Origin: Chryseobacterium aureum
GTDB taxonomy: Bacteria; Bacteroidota; Bacteroidia; Flavobacteriales; Weeksellaceae
Length of the DNA: 64,000 nucleotides
Reading direction: 5' to 3'
Assembly (NCBI RefSeq): GCF_003971235.1
Contig: NZ_CP034661.1
Coordinates: 434,001-498,000 of the forward strand
Positions within the stretch are counted from its first letter, which is position 1. The number at the start of each line of letters is the position of its first letter. Below are positions 9,075 to 17,419 of the stretch, one piece after another. The notes beneath the pieces are model-generated. The model did not search any database. It saw only the letters and a list, made by a program, of their open reading frames with translations, and was not told the origin of the DNA. The translations under genes were made by a program, and so were the position numbers.

Positions 9075-9142
9075 GTACAAATGTTGTACCGTATAAGAGA
9101 AAAAAAGAGAAGATTATCATAAAAAAAGGTATATTTGTATAC
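9075..9142. promoter_or_regulatory. Divergent control region with two dyads and a -7 box
   Basis: A perfect dyad GTACAA-ATG-TTGTAC (9075-9089) and a second one GTATA-TTTG-TATAC (9129-9142). The second overlaps TATATTTG (9130-9137), a full match to TAnnTTTG, 17 bases before the marR ATG. The arrangement suggests an autoregulated MarR with operators over both divergent promoters. No -33 match was found for marR. Confidence 0.45.
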
Positions 9143-9154
9143 TATTTAATTGAA

Positions 9155-9844
9155 ATGAATTTTACCCTAATTAAAGATTGTATGACGCTCCTCGAGCAGT
9201 TTGAATTAGACTCCAATACAGCTCCCAATTCGTACCCTAACACAATTGAAGGTTTTAAATCCTGGATTTCTGATCAGGAAAATCCTAAGAAGACAGCTGC
9301 TGAAGCCGAAGAACCATACTGGGAGGGTAAGGAAAATGGCAGAACTCCGGAAAGTGCTATCAGTACATTGCTGGTACATCTTAACCGATATGCCAAAACA
9401 TACTCGAAATCTGCTATATCTGATTCTGAATTTTCTACTCAGGAAGACTTTATTTATTTAATTAATTTAAAGGCTTTTGGTGAAATGACCAAAATGGAGC
9501 TTATTAAAAAAAATGTTCATGATAAACCAGCCGGTATGCTTATCATAGCAAGATTGCTGCGTCAGGGGCTTATTGAGCAGACAGATTCTGACCTGGACAA
9601 ACGAAGCAAAGTAATCCGTATTTCTGAAAGAGGCCTTATGATCCTGGAAAAGCAGATGGAAAAAATTCGCCAGGCTACCAATATTGTTGCGGGAAATCTC
9701 AATCATCATGAAAAGATGGATCTTATCCGTATTCTGAATAAACTGGATCGTTTTCATTATCCTATTTTTTCACGGAATATTAATCCTGATAAGCTTATCA
9801 ACACAGTGTATGATGAATATGCTTTCAAAATTTACAGCAGTTAG
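9155..9844 (+). CDS. MarR-family winged-helix regulator
   Basis: A 229-residue protein. The N-terminal 90 residues are not typical; a winged-helix region follows (about 90-170): STQEDFIYLINLK, a recognition-helix segment with GMLIIARLLRQGLIEQ, and the wing DLDKRSKVIRISERG, then a C-terminal dimerisation helix. At 229 residues it is longer than the usual 140-160 for MarR because of the N-terminal region. MarR proteins usually bind dyads in divergent promoters and respond to small ligands. The ligand is unknown. The gene diverges from the 95-residue gene at 9051 and ends in front of a hairpin-rich intergenic region. Confidence 0.8.
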   Translation: MNFTLIKDCMTLLEQFELDSNTAPNSYPNTIEGFKSWISDQENPKKTAAEAEEPYWEGKENGRTPESAISTLLVHLNRYAKTYSKSAISDSEFSTQEDFIYLINLKAFGEMTKMELIKKNVHDKPAGMLIIARLLRQGLIEQTDSDLDKRSKVIRISERGLMILEKQMEKIRQATNIVAGNLNHHEKMDLIRILNKLDRFHYPIFSRNINPDKLINTVYDEYAFKIYSS

Positions 9845-10113
9845 AAATAATCCAAAAGATCACTGTTTCAAAAACCGGGATAAATAAAAGAATCTACCCT
9901 TTAGGGGTAGATCCAGTAGATAATACATCTCATTTTTTTAATTAGACAACAATAAAAAGCACAGCCGACAATGCTGTGCTTAAATTTTTATTTCAAATTT
10001 AATTGCAATTTCAAGAGTAGTAAGAAAAGCAAATAAAGTTTCCACTTCGATGTTTATTACATAGTAAATGTAGTAATAATTTTCATACGAAATATAAATT
10101 TAATGTTAAAATT
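9845..10113. other. Convergent intergenic region left of the DnaA-box hairpin
   Basis: No gene seen. It holds a small dyad ATCTACCC-GGGTAGAT (9892-9912), the terminator at 9957-9986, and an AT-rich stretch 10040-10113 with repeated TAGTAA/TAGTAAT triplet-like sequence on the + strand (around 10067-10080). Confidence 0.4.
9957..9989. terminator. Terminator hairpin after marR
   Basis: Arms AAGCACAGC (9957-9965) and GCTGTGCTT (9973-9981), 7-base loop, followed on the + strand by AAATTTTT and on the - strand by five T. Confidence 0.6.
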
Positions 10114-10149
10114 CACAAGTTATCCACAATTTGTTGTGGATAACTTGTG
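10114..10149. repeat. Perfect 16-bp-arm hairpin carrying two inverted DnaA boxes
   Basis: Arms at 10114-10129 and 10134-10149 are exact reverse complements with a TTTG loop. Each arm contains TTATCCACA, the consensus DnaA box (10120-10128 on +, 10135-10143 on -). It lies between convergent genes, 13 bases beyond the stop of the hydrolase at 10163, with only modest T-runs on either side. It could be a transcription terminator, a DnaA-binding locus, or both. Confidence 0.7.
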
Positions 10150-10162
10150 GAATTCTTTTTGA

Positions 10163-10930
10163 TTAGTGATCGGAAAGGTATTTTAAAATAAAATCAGTTA
10201 ACATCTTTTTCTCCTCACCCGTCCCTTTATTATCCATATGTCCATGATTGATGAGAGTAGGTTGTACCGTGATATGATATTTTTTCTGTTCCTCTTCGCT
10301 CGGCAGTACACCTTCATCAGCGGGATAATCATTGGAGCGTAAAGTATACACTTTAGGAAAGGAAGTTCTGGGAAGAAACATTCTGCGGTTATCCATGGTG
10401 ATCAGTTGGTACACCATATCAGGATGCTGATTGGCGAATAATGCAGCCATGTCACCTCCGTTAGAATGTCCTATAAGTGTCAGATGCTGATAATCAAGTT
10501 CCGGCTTTGTTTTTTTAAGCTCATTCAATACAAACAGAATATTATCAGAACCATTTTGCCAGAAAGGTCTTCTTACAATCTGCAAATTTCCTTCTGTCGG
10601 CAGAAGGTTGTCCGTAGTAAGCTCATGCTGTATACTTACTGTAAAATAGCCTTTTGAAGCCAGTTTTTCCGTTAAATAAGAATAGACCAAATAATCTCCT
10701 CCCTTGTTAAAACCATACCCATGATTAAAGATAATGATTTGCTGATTCGCAATTTTTTTACCTGTTTCGGGATTATAAAAAGCAACAGGAATCTTACGGT
10801 TTCTTCCAAGATCAAAGAAGGTTAAGGTATCCAGCTTTACTTTGTAGTCAGTACTTTTTTCAGCAGTTGTCTTTTGCGGTGCGCAGCTAAAAAAGGAAAC
10901 TGCAATAAGAACAGATAAAATAGACTTCAT
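10163..10930 (-). CDS. Alpha/beta-hydrolase lipoprotein
   Basis: A 255-residue protein with a lipoprotein signal (MKSILSVLIAVSFFSC, predicted lipid Cys16). The alpha/beta-hydrolase fold shows the oxyanion-side HGYGFNKGG, the nucleophile elbow LIGHSNGGD and a late His in INHGHMDNKG, giving a plausible Ser-Asp-His triad. It probably acts at the periplasmic or outer surface on an ester substrate that I cannot name. It begins 10 bases after the epoxide-hydrolase-like gene, so the two form an operon transcribed leftward. Confidence 0.8.
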   Translation of the reverse strand: MKSILSVLIAVSFFSCAPQKTTAEKSTDYKVKLDTLTFFDLGRNRKIPVAFYNPETGKKIANQQIIIFNHGYGFNKGGDYLVYSYLTEKLASKGYFTVSIQHELTTDNLLPTEGNLQIVRRPFWQNGSDNILFVLNELKKTKPELDYQHLTLIGHSNGGDMAALFANQHPDMVYQLITMDNRRMFLPRTSFPKVYTLRSNDYPADEGVLPSEEEQKKYHITVQPTLINHGHMDNKGTGEEKKMLTDFILKYLSDH

Positions 10931-10940
10931 GAATTGGTTT

Positions 10941-12050
10941 TTATGATACAGAATAAAAGAATGACCTTAATTCTTCTGCAAATATATGTGGTAATTCCAA
11001 AGCGGCAAAGTGCCCTCCTTCATTCATTTTTTTAAAACTGGTGACATTGACAAAGCGTTCTGCCCATTCTTTTGGAAACTGTGCCTCACGGGAAAATACG
11101 AGTACTCCTGCGGGAACATTGCTCTTCTGATGAACCTGTCCGCCACTCCATAAAGCGGCTGCATCTTCCCTGTACATTCTGGCAGAAGAACCAATGGTTT
11201 GAGTAACCCAGTAGATCATAATATTGGTAAGCAGCTCGTCCCTTCCTCCGAATGCTGTTTCAATCAATTCCGGGGGAGCTCCGGCATGGGTAAAACTTAT
11301 AATCCAGGCTGCCAACCCGATAGGAGAATCATTGAGGCCATAGGCCAGGGACTGGGGCTTGGTAGACTGTACCATGGCATAAGCACCTTCGCTGTACCAC
11401 CATTGCTGAACAAACTGTGCAAACGCCTGTTCTTCCTCACTCATTGTTGAGAAATCCTCCTGACCGGTAGGATAGCCTACATCTGTCAGGTGAACGGCTT
11501 CAAGTACTTCAGGATATTTTGAAGTCAATGCCTTTACGACACCCATCCCGATATCTCCTCCGGCAGCACAAAATTTTTCATAGCCAAGTACTTCCGTCAT
11601 CAGTTTTTTCCAAAGATCGGCAACTCTTGCACTGCTGACCGCGGTTTTATCAGAAAAACCAAATCCTGGGATAGAGGGAATAACCAGATCAAAACTCTGT
11701 TCCCCTCCTGTAAGTAATGGGATTATCTTATGAAAACGGTAATAGCTGTCCGGCCAGCCATGGGTAAGAATCAATGGTTTGGGGTTTGGACCTTTTCCTC
11801 TTATGTACTGAAAATGGATCTGGATTCCATCTATTTGGGCTGTGTATTGAGGATGTTGATTCAATAATTGTTCATGCAGCTTCCAGTCATAATCATTGAT
11901 CCAGTAGTGTACAAGTTCTTTCAGGTAAGTCTCGCTGGTGCCGTAGTTCCAGCCGGAGTCTTCGGGTTCTCCGGGCCAGCGTGCATTTTGAAGCCGGTTT
12001 TTAAGGTCACTGATCACTGTTTCGGGAATGTTTACGGTAAATGGTTCCAT
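10941..12050 (-). CDS. Epoxide-hydrolase-family alpha/beta hydrolase
   Basis: A 369-residue protein starting at MEPFTVNIPE (ATG 12050; a start at 12113 would add 21 atypical residues). Residues 1-100 match the epoxide hydrolase N-terminal domain (RLQNARWPGEPEDSGWNYG). The hydrolase core has the oxyanion motif THGWPDSYYRF, the nucleophile Asp in AAGGDIGMGV and the catalytic His in NEGGHFAALE. These enzymes open epoxides through an Asp-ester intermediate. No signal peptide, so cytoplasmic. Substrate unknown. It is the first gene of a two-gene unit with the hydrolase lipoprotein. Confidence 0.85.
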   Translation of the reverse strand: MEPFTVNIPETVISDLKNRLQNARWPGEPEDSGWNYGTSETYLKELVHYWINDYDWKLHEQLLNQHPQYTAQIDGIQIHFQYIRGKGPNPKPLILTHGWPDSYYRFHKIIPLLTGGEQSFDLVIPSIPGFGFSDKTAVSSARVADLWKKLMTEVLGYEKFCAAGGDIGMGVVKALTSKYPEVLEAVHLTDVGYPTGQEDFSTMSEEEQAFAQFVQQWWYSEGAYAMVQSTKPQSLAYGLNDSPIGLAAWIISFTHAGAPPELIETAFGGRDELLTNIMIYWVTQTIGSSARMYREDAAALWSGGQVHQKSNVPAGVLVFSREAQFPKEWAERFVNVTSFKKMNEGGHFAALELPHIFAEELRSFFYSVS

Positions 12051-12394
12051 AGTATTATATTTTATTGATGTAGTGTTGTTTGTGGAAAATACTGATCGTA
12101 AGATGGTTATCAAAGTTAAAAACTTTCTCTTTCAATACATGCTGTTAAAATCATAAAATTTTTGATTTTTTAATGATGAAAAATAAGTAACTTTAATCCA
12201 TTAAAATCTCGTAATACATATTGCTGTGAATCAGGTGTTATTTTAACCCTGAACTTCTTAGGTTCAATTTTCTGAACCCAATACATCTGTTATATCATCT
12301 TTAAAAGCAAGGGCAATACGTCATTTGCTGTATCAACGGTCATTCGCGGGTAATCTGTGGTGATTATTGATGTTTAATACTTAAATCGAATATT
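12051..12394. other. Divergent intergenic region
   Basis: 344 bases between the epoxide hydrolase and the NAD(P)-binding protein gene. No reading frame. It contains a perfect dyad GGTTCA-N6-TGAACC at 12261-12278, about 115 bases before the right-hand gene, which could be an operator. No good -7 box was identified. Confidence 0.4.
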
Positions 12395-13036
12395 ATGAAA
12401 GCTAATAAAATTGCCATCATTGGCGGAACCGGAAAATCCGGACAATATCTGGTACAAAACCTTCTTGAAAAGGGATATTCTCTTAAACTTTTACTGAGAA
12501 ATCCTGAGAATTTTACCCTTCAACATCCTTCAATTGAAATTGTACAAGGCGATGCAAGGGATGAAAAAGCCATTCATCAACTTATTGAAGGAAGTAATGT
12601 TGTCATGAGTGCTTTAGGCCAGCCAAAAGGAGAGAAGTCCATCTTCAGTGATGCGACAAAAAACATCGTGAATGCAATGAGTGATTACAGCATCAAGCGT
12701 TATATCGTAACTACTGGTTTAAGTGTAAATACAGCATACGATCATAAAAATGAAAGGGTAAAAATGGCTACAGACTGGATGTATGAGCATTATCCTGAGA
12801 CAACAGCTGACAAACAGAAAGAGTATGAACTTCTTTTGAAAAGTAATCTCAACTGGACGTTGGTAAGATTACCGCTGATTCTTCTTACAGAGAAAAATTA
12901 TCCAACACAAACCAGTCTTACAGATTGTAAAGGGGAAGGGATCAGTGCGGCAGATCTGGCGGAATTTTTAGCTTCTCAGATTGAAGATTCTGAATACATC
13001 AGGAAAAGTCCGTTTTTGTATAACCTGAAAGATTAA
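12395..13036 (+). CDS. NAD(P)-binding SDR-like protein (NmrA/YwnB type)
   Basis: A 213-residue atypical short-chain dehydrogenase-like protein. The N-terminal Rossmann motif is IIGGTGKSGQYLV, followed by VVMSALGQPKGEKS and YIVTTGLSVN. The active-site YxxxK is not clear (DKQKEYELLLK), as usual in NmrA-like members, so it may be a redox sensor or reductase. Its partner and substrate are unknown. It is a single-gene unit, with a repeat-like palindrome after its stop. Confidence 0.8.
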   Translation: MKANKIAIIGGTGKSGQYLVQNLLEKGYSLKLLLRNPENFTLQHPSIEIVQGDARDEKAIHQLIEGSNVVMSALGQPKGEKSIFSDATKNIVNAMSDYSIKRYIVTTGLSVNTAYDHKNERVKMATDWMYEHYPETTADKQKEYELLLKSNLNWTLVRLPLILLTEKNYPTQTSLTDCKGEGISAADLAEFLASQIEDSEYIRKSPFLYNLKD

Positions 13037-13068
13037 GGAGTGTATAAAGAAAAAGCTGTTACAAAGGT

Positions 13069-13148
13069 GTCATTCTGAATGAAATGAAATGTAGTGAAGA
13101 ATCTCATAGACATAGTTATCAATGAGATTCTTCCTTCGTCAGAATGAC
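13069..13148. repeat. MITE/REP-like imperfect palindrome
   Basis: Outer arms GTCATTCTGA (13069-13078) and TCAGAATGAC (13139-13148), inner arms GAAGAATCTCAT (13096-13107) and ATGAGATTCTTC (13122-13133). The 80-base element folds into a long broken hairpin. Elements with GTCATTCTGA ends and GAATCTC cores recur between genes in many Flavobacteriia, by recollection; copy number in this genome cannot be judged here. It may also stop transcription from both sides. Confidence 0.65.
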
Positions 13149-13152
13149 AGAA

Positions 13153-13175
13153 GCACAATAACTGGATTATTGTGC
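13153..13175. terminator. Hairpin next to the palindromic element
   Basis: Arms GCACAATAA and TTATTGTGC around a 5-base loop, followed on the + strand by CTTTAATTTT. It lies between the convergent gene ends, so it is a possible terminator, though the T-run is interrupted. Confidence 0.4.
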
Positions 13176-13204
13176 AGCTTCTTTAATTTTATTATAAAAA
13201 TCTT

Positions 13205-13972
13205 TTATTTCTTGCGACCATACATCAGAATGCGCTTGAATGCATATATAGCCGGATATTTTGTAAATCTTTTTGCAATACGCGATTTAAATCCGGAAAT
13301 GAAATTTTCTTTCTGTTCTCCTTCCAGACGCTCTAAATAAGGCAATAATGCTGTTCCTGAGATAAAAGTATATAAGGCTTCGTGATCATCTGCAATAATA
13401 GGATAGACCTTCTGAAATATTTCTATATCCTGAATCCCGTTATCAAACAATATCTGTGCATAATCGTCCATTGAAAGTACCGGCGAATCACGGGTGAAAT
13501 GATTTAGCTGGGATGCATAAGGCTCTTCATCTGCCATTTCTGTTAAAATCTGATTCAGAATATTTTCTTTCTGAACGGGCATTTGTATGGCTAACTGCCC
13601 ACCGGGAGACAGCAGTGCAATGATTTTAGGAAATAAAGTCTCGTGATCATCTGCCCACTGCAAAGCGGCGTTACTGAAAACAAGATCCCATTTCTGATCA
13701 GACTGGGCTGCATCTTCAATGGTCTGAAGCTTAAAATGAAGATGTTTATTTTCAAATTTCTTAGATTTCTCAAGCATTTCCGCTGATGAATCGATTCCCA
13801 GAAATGTAGAACCTGTGAGTTTTTCCGTCAGAATGGAGGTTTGTTCTCCGGTGCCACAGCCTAAGTCAATGGCTTTTATATGGTCATAAGGCTTAATGAG
13901 TGCGGCTAAATCGTAAAAGGGTTTGTAACGTACATCTTTGTACTGATCGTATAATTCAGGATTCCAGGGCAT
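13205..13972 (-). CDS. Trans-aconitate 2-methyltransferase-like SAM methyltransferase
   Basis: A 255-residue class I methyltransferase. It starts MPWNPELYDQYKDVRYKPF, typical of Tam proteins, with SAM motif I IDLGCGTGEQTS, the acidic motif FLGIDSSAEML, and motif IV VFSNAALQWADDHE. In E. coli, Tam methylates trans-aconitate, which removes an aconitase inhibitor. Length equals the family norm (about 250). The exact substrate is not proven. It begins 80 bases after uvrA and the uvrA terminator lies between, so it has its own promoter. Confidence 0.8.
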   Translation of the reverse strand: MPWNPELYDQYKDVRYKPFYDLAALIKPYDHIKAIDLGCGTGEQTSILTEKLTGSTFLGIDSSAEMLEKSKKFENKHLHFKLQTIEDAAQSDQKWDLVFSNAALQWADDHETLFPKIIALLSPGGQLAIQMPVQKENILNQILTEMADEEPYASQLNHFTRDSPVLSMDDYAQILFDNGIQDIEIFQKVYPIIADDHEALYTFISGTALLPYLERLEGEQKENFISGFKSRIAKRFTKYPAIYAFKRILMYGRKK

Positions 13973-14015
13973 AAAAATAATTTTTGTAATGGTTGAATAA
14001 AGATAGAGAATCTCA

Positions 14016-14048
14016 ATAAAAAAATCGGCTGTTTTAACGCAGCCGATT
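14016..14048 (-). terminator. Intrinsic terminator of uvrA
   Basis: Arms AATCGGCTG (14023-14031) and CAGCCGATT (14040-14048), 8-base loop, and on the - strand a run of seven T. It starts five bases after the uvrA stop. Confidence 0.9.
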
Positions 14049-14052
14049 CGAT

Positions 14053-16845
14053 TTATTTTTCCAGTTTTTCTTTGATATATTTTGCCGTATAGGATTTTTT
14101 ATTTTTTGTTAAATCTTCAGGTGTTCCAGCAAATACAACTTCTCCACCGTGTTTTCCGGCTTCCGGACCGATGTCTATGATATGATCGGCACATTTGATG
14201 ATATCAGGCTGATGCTCAATAACAATCACAGAATGCCCAAGATCAATCAATGCCTGTAATGATTTCAGTAATTTCTGAATATCATGGAAGTGAAGCCCTG
14301 TGGACGGTTCGTCAAAGATGAATAATGTTTTATCCGTTGTTACTCCTTTTACAAGGAATGAAGCCAGCTTTACACGCTGTGCCTCGCCCCCGGAAAGGGT
14401 AGAAGAGCTTTGCCCCAGCTGCAGATAGCCTAAACCAACTTCCTGAAGAGGTCTCAGCTTCGTTACAATTTTGTCTTCATTATTATCTTTAAAAAATTCC
14501 AGTGCCTCATCTACGGTCATGTGAAGAATATCAGAGATGTTTTTCTCGTCAAATCTTACTTCAAGGATTTCGTTCTTGAATCGTGTTCCTTTACAAACTT
14601 CACATTCAAGCTCAATATCTGCCATAAACTGCATGGACACATTGATTACGCCTTCTCCTTTGCATTCATCACATCTTCCACCGTCTACGTTGAAAGAGAA
14701 ATGCTTGGGCTTATATCCCATCATTTTAGCTACTTTCTGTTTGGCAAAAAGATCACGGATATCGTCGTAAGCTTTTAAGTAAGTAACAGGGTTTGAACGG
14801 GATGATTTTCCAATCGGGTTCTGATCAATCAGTTCAATATTTTTGATCAGCTTTTTCGGAAATTCAACAGAATCATAGTCTCCTTTTTTACCGCCCATTC
14901 CAAGCTGGATCTGAATATCATTGGTAAGGATTTCTTTCATCAAAGTAGATTTTCCGCTTCCTGAAACTCCTGAAATGACTACAAGACTTTCCAAAGGTAC
15001 GTCTACATCTATATTTTTAAGATTATTCTGACGGGCTCCTTTGATGTGAATCCATTCTTTTGCTTTTCTTCTTTTCTTCGGAACTTCTATTTCCAGTCTT
15101 CCGGTAAGATACTCTGAAGTAAGGGTGTCGGCCTTTTTCAAATCTTTATAATCTCCGGCAAATACGAGCTCGCCACCAAGATAACCTGCTTCCGGACCAA
15201 TATCAATAATATAGTCAGCAGCTCTCATCACATCTTCATCATGTTCTACCACGATTACGGTATTTCCAAGATCACGGAGGTTTTTCAATACTTCGATCAG
15301 ATTCTCCGTGTCTTTAGAGTGTAATCCAATAGAAGGCTCATCTAATATATAAATGGAACCTACCAAAGAACTTCCCAGACTGGTTGCCAGATTAATTCTC
15401 TGACTTTCTCCTCCTGAAAGGGTATTTGAGGTTCTGTTCAATGTTAAATATCCTAATCCTACTTTTAATAAGAATTCCAGACGGGTTGTGATTTCATAGA
15501 TCAGTCTTTTGGCCACTTCTTTGTCGTGATCCGAAAGTTTTAATCCATTGATTACCGGAGCCAGCTCATCCAAAGGAAGCTCAATCATGGACTGGATATT
15601 GTGTCCGTCCACTTTTACCCAGCTCGTTTCTTCACGAAGCCTCAATCCTTCGCAGGTAGGACAAAGGGTTTTTCCTCTGTAACGGGAAAGCATGACCCTG
15701 TACTGGATTTTATAAAGGTTTTCTTCAAGCATTTTGAAGAAATTGTTAATGCACGGGAAATTACTTCTTCCGTCACCTTTCCAAAGGAAGTTTTTCTGTT
15801 CTTTGGTCAACTGATGATAGGGTTTGTGAATAGGGAAGTCTCCGGCTTTTTTGATGAAATCCTTTTTCCATTCGCTCATGGTTTCTCCCCGCCAGCATAC
15901 AACGGCATCTTCATAAACAGACAGTGTTTTATTAGGAACCACAAGATCTTCGTCTATTCCGATTACTTTTCCGTACCCTTCACATGCAGGGCAGGCTCCA
16001 TAGGGATTGTTAAAACTGAAAAAATGAACGTTGGGTTCAAGGAATTCCATTCCGTCCAGTTCAAATTTATTGGAGAATTCTTTTACTTTTTCGGTATCTG
16101 TGTTCTTTAATGAACAATAGCCGCGTCCTTCGTAGAATGCCATTTGAATAGAATCTGCAAGCCTCTGTAAAAAACTTTCATCTTCTTCATAGGAAAAACG
16201 GTCGATTACAAGGTTAATGGCCATTCCTTTTTCAGGCGTGAAGCCAAAGCTTTCCAGATCTTCAATTCCGGCTATATTTCCATTAATTTCAAGTCTTGTG
16301 AACCCTGCCAGTTTTAAAACATTCAGAGTTTCTTTGAAATTGTCGGAATCATATTCCAAAGGGGCTGTCAGTAGGAAAGAAGTGTCTTTTTTGGACGCTT
16401 TGATAAAATCTATAACATCAGAAACCGAATCTTTTTTCACTTCTTCCCCGGAAACCGGTGAAAAGGTTTTCCCGATTCTTGCAAACAAGAGTTTCATATA
16501 ATCGTAGATCTCCGTAGAAGTTCCTACCGTAGAACGCGGATTGGAAGAAATGACTTTCTGCTGAATTGCAATGGAAGGCGCAAGTCCTTTAATATCATCT
16601 ACTTTCGGCTTTTCTAATTTTCCTAAGAACTGACGGGCATAAGAACTTAAGCTTTCAACATATCTTCTCTGTCCTTCTGCATAAATGGTATCAAAGGCCA
16701 AAGACGACTTACCGCTTCCTGAAACTCCTGTAATAACAATCAGTTTGTTTTTGGGAATCAGGACGTCTATATGTTTCAGATTGTTAAGATGAGCATTCTT
16801 AACGAAAATCTGTTTTTTTATATCTATTTCTGTTGTATTAGCCAT
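14053..16845 (-). CDS. uvrA: Excinuclease ABC subunit A
   Basis: UvrA, the DNA-damage recognition ATPase of nucleotide excision repair. Two ABC modules are complete: Walker A GVSGSGKSSLAF and GVSGSGKSTLMK, signatures LSGGESQRINLA and LSGGEAQRVKLA, Walker B ILDEP and IFDEP. Zinc-binding Cys pairs are visible: CPACEGYG, CPTCEG, CDECKGEG and CEVCKGTR. The start is taken as MANTTEIDIKK (16845, 930 residues); ATGs at 16860 and 16911 are possible but give atypical N-terminal extensions. Length is normal for UvrA. It is monocistronic with its own terminator. A -7-like TAATTTTG on the - strand at 17046-17053 could be its promoter, leaving a leader of about 195 bases. Confidence 0.97.
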   Translation of the reverse strand: MANTTEIDIKKQIFVKNAHLNNLKHIDVLIPKNKLIVITGVSGSGKSSLAFDTIYAEGQRRYVESLSSYARQFLGKLEKPKVDDIKGLAPSIAIQQKVISSNPRSTVGTSTEIYDYMKLLFARIGKTFSPVSGEEVKKDSVSDVIDFIKASKKDTSFLLTAPLEYDSDNFKETLNVLKLAGFTRLEINGNIAGIEDLESFGFTPEKGMAINLVIDRFSYEEDESFLQRLADSIQMAFYEGRGYCSLKNTDTEKVKEFSNKFELDGMEFLEPNVHFFSFNNPYGACPACEGYGKVIGIDEDLVVPNKTLSVYEDAVVCWRGETMSEWKKDFIKKAGDFPIHKPYHQLTKEQKNFLWKGDGRSNFPCINNFFKMLEENLYKIQYRVMLSRYRGKTLCPTCEGLRLREETSWVKVDGHNIQSMIELPLDELAPVINGLKLSDHDKEVAKRLIYEITTRLEFLLKVGLGYLTLNRTSNTLSGGESQRINLATSLGSSLVGSIYILDEPSIGLHSKDTENLIEVLKNLRDLGNTVIVVEHDEDVMRAADYIIDIGPEAGYLGGELVFAGDYKDLKKADTLTSEYLTGRLEIEVPKKRRKAKEWIHIKGARQNNLKNIDVDVPLESLVVISGVSGSGKSTLMKEILTNDIQIQLGMGGKKGDYDSVEFPKKLIKNIELIDQNPIGKSSRSNPVTYLKAYDDIRDLFAKQKVAKMMGYKPKHFSFNVDGGRCDECKGEGVINVSMQFMADIELECEVCKGTRFKNEILEVRFDEKNISDILHMTVDEALEFFKDNNEDKIVTKLRPLQEVGLGYLQLGQSSSTLSGGEAQRVKLASFLVKGVTTDKTLFIFDEPSTGLHFHDIQKLLKSLQALIDLGHSVIVIEHQPDIIKCADHIIDIGPEAGKHGGEVVFAGTPEDLTKNKKSYTAKYIKEKLEK

Positions 16846-17255
16846 ATTTTGTTTATTCATAAAAAGACTGTCAGCATTAAGGCTTTCAGTAATGGTGTTT
16901 TGCCGCAGCATATTCCGGGGCTATCATTAATTGAACTATTACCTGTATCCCTGCATTCATCAGATATTCTGTGTTTGCATTTTTTAATATTGCCGACAGA
17001 ATTACAGTTGAAAAAGGAATCCCTTCATCATAAAATTTAGACCCACAAAATTACGAAATTTTAGCGGAAATTTTATGTTTATATTATTGTTAAAAATTAT
17101 TATTATAAATGTAAAATAAGAAGACGAAAGTGGAAATATTGATGATGAAAAGAGACAAAAGTAACTGTTTTTTGTGGACTTATTATTGTTTTACAGCTTA
17201 TAACACAGGATTTTATATAACTTTTAAAAATACATTGTATTTTTTTACTCAAGTA
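16846..17255. other. Long divergent intergenic region upstream of uvrA
   Basis: About 410 bases with no convincing gene. It includes the possible uvrA -7 box (17046-17053, - strand) and a strongly AT-rich stretch from 17040. It ends at the short transcript described at 17256-17407. Confidence 0.45.
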
Positions 17256-17286
17256 TTGTTTTATGTTGCAAAATTATTTAAAATTG
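17256..17286 (+). promoter_or_regulatory. Weak promoter of the 16-codon transcript
   Basis: TTG at 17256-17258, 20-base spacer, then TAAAATTG at 17279-17286, one mismatch from TAnnTTTG. Predicted start near 17293, 18 bases before the ATG at 17311. Confidence 0.4.
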
Positions 17287-17310
17287 TAGCCGTAAATATG
17301 TAATATAGAA

Positions 17311-17361
17311 ATGAGAAAATTATTCAGAGATCTAGTTACACATTTAATGAGAAAAAGATAG
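17311..17361 (+). CDS. Possible 16-residue peptide in an isolated short transcript
   Basis: ATG to TAG encodes MRKLFRDLVTHLMRKR, a short amphipathic, strongly basic peptide with Arg/Lys at both ends. It has a weak promoter 25 bases upstream and a textbook terminator 17 bases after its stop, so a transcript of roughly 115 bases is predicted. The next gene has its own promoter after the terminator, so this is not obviously a leader. It may be a real micropeptide or just part of a small RNA. Confidence 0.4.
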   Translation: MRKLFRDLVTHLMRKR

Positions 17362-17377
17362 AATTACTCCCTCACAC

Positions 17378-17407
17378 AGATGCAGCATTCCGCTGCATCT
17401 TTTTTTA
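17378..17407 (+). terminator. Intrinsic terminator of the short transcript
   Basis: Perfect 9-bp stem AGATGCAGC/GCTGCATCT with a 5-base loop and eight T. It lies upstream of the TonB-receptor promoter. Confidence 0.9.
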
Positions 17408-17419
17408 TGACAACTATCA

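Noticed and set aside
9892..9912. Separate terminator dyad ATCTACCC/GGGTAGAT
   Set aside because: The stem is short and not directly followed by a T-run; the hairpin at 9957-9989 is better placed.
10114..10149. Chromosomal replication origin
   Set aside because: Only two DnaA boxes, forced by the hairpin symmetry; flanking genes converge and no dnaA is near. Kept only as a DnaA-box hairpin.
12395..13036. Classical short-chain dehydrogenase with YxxxK active site
   Set aside because: The Rossmann motif is clear but a standard catalytic YxxxK is not, so only an NmrA-like assignment is made.
15601..16110. Open frame of about 169 codons on the + strand inside uvrA
   Set aside because: UvrA fully explains the region with conserved zinc and ATPase motifs; the frame has no motif or promoter.
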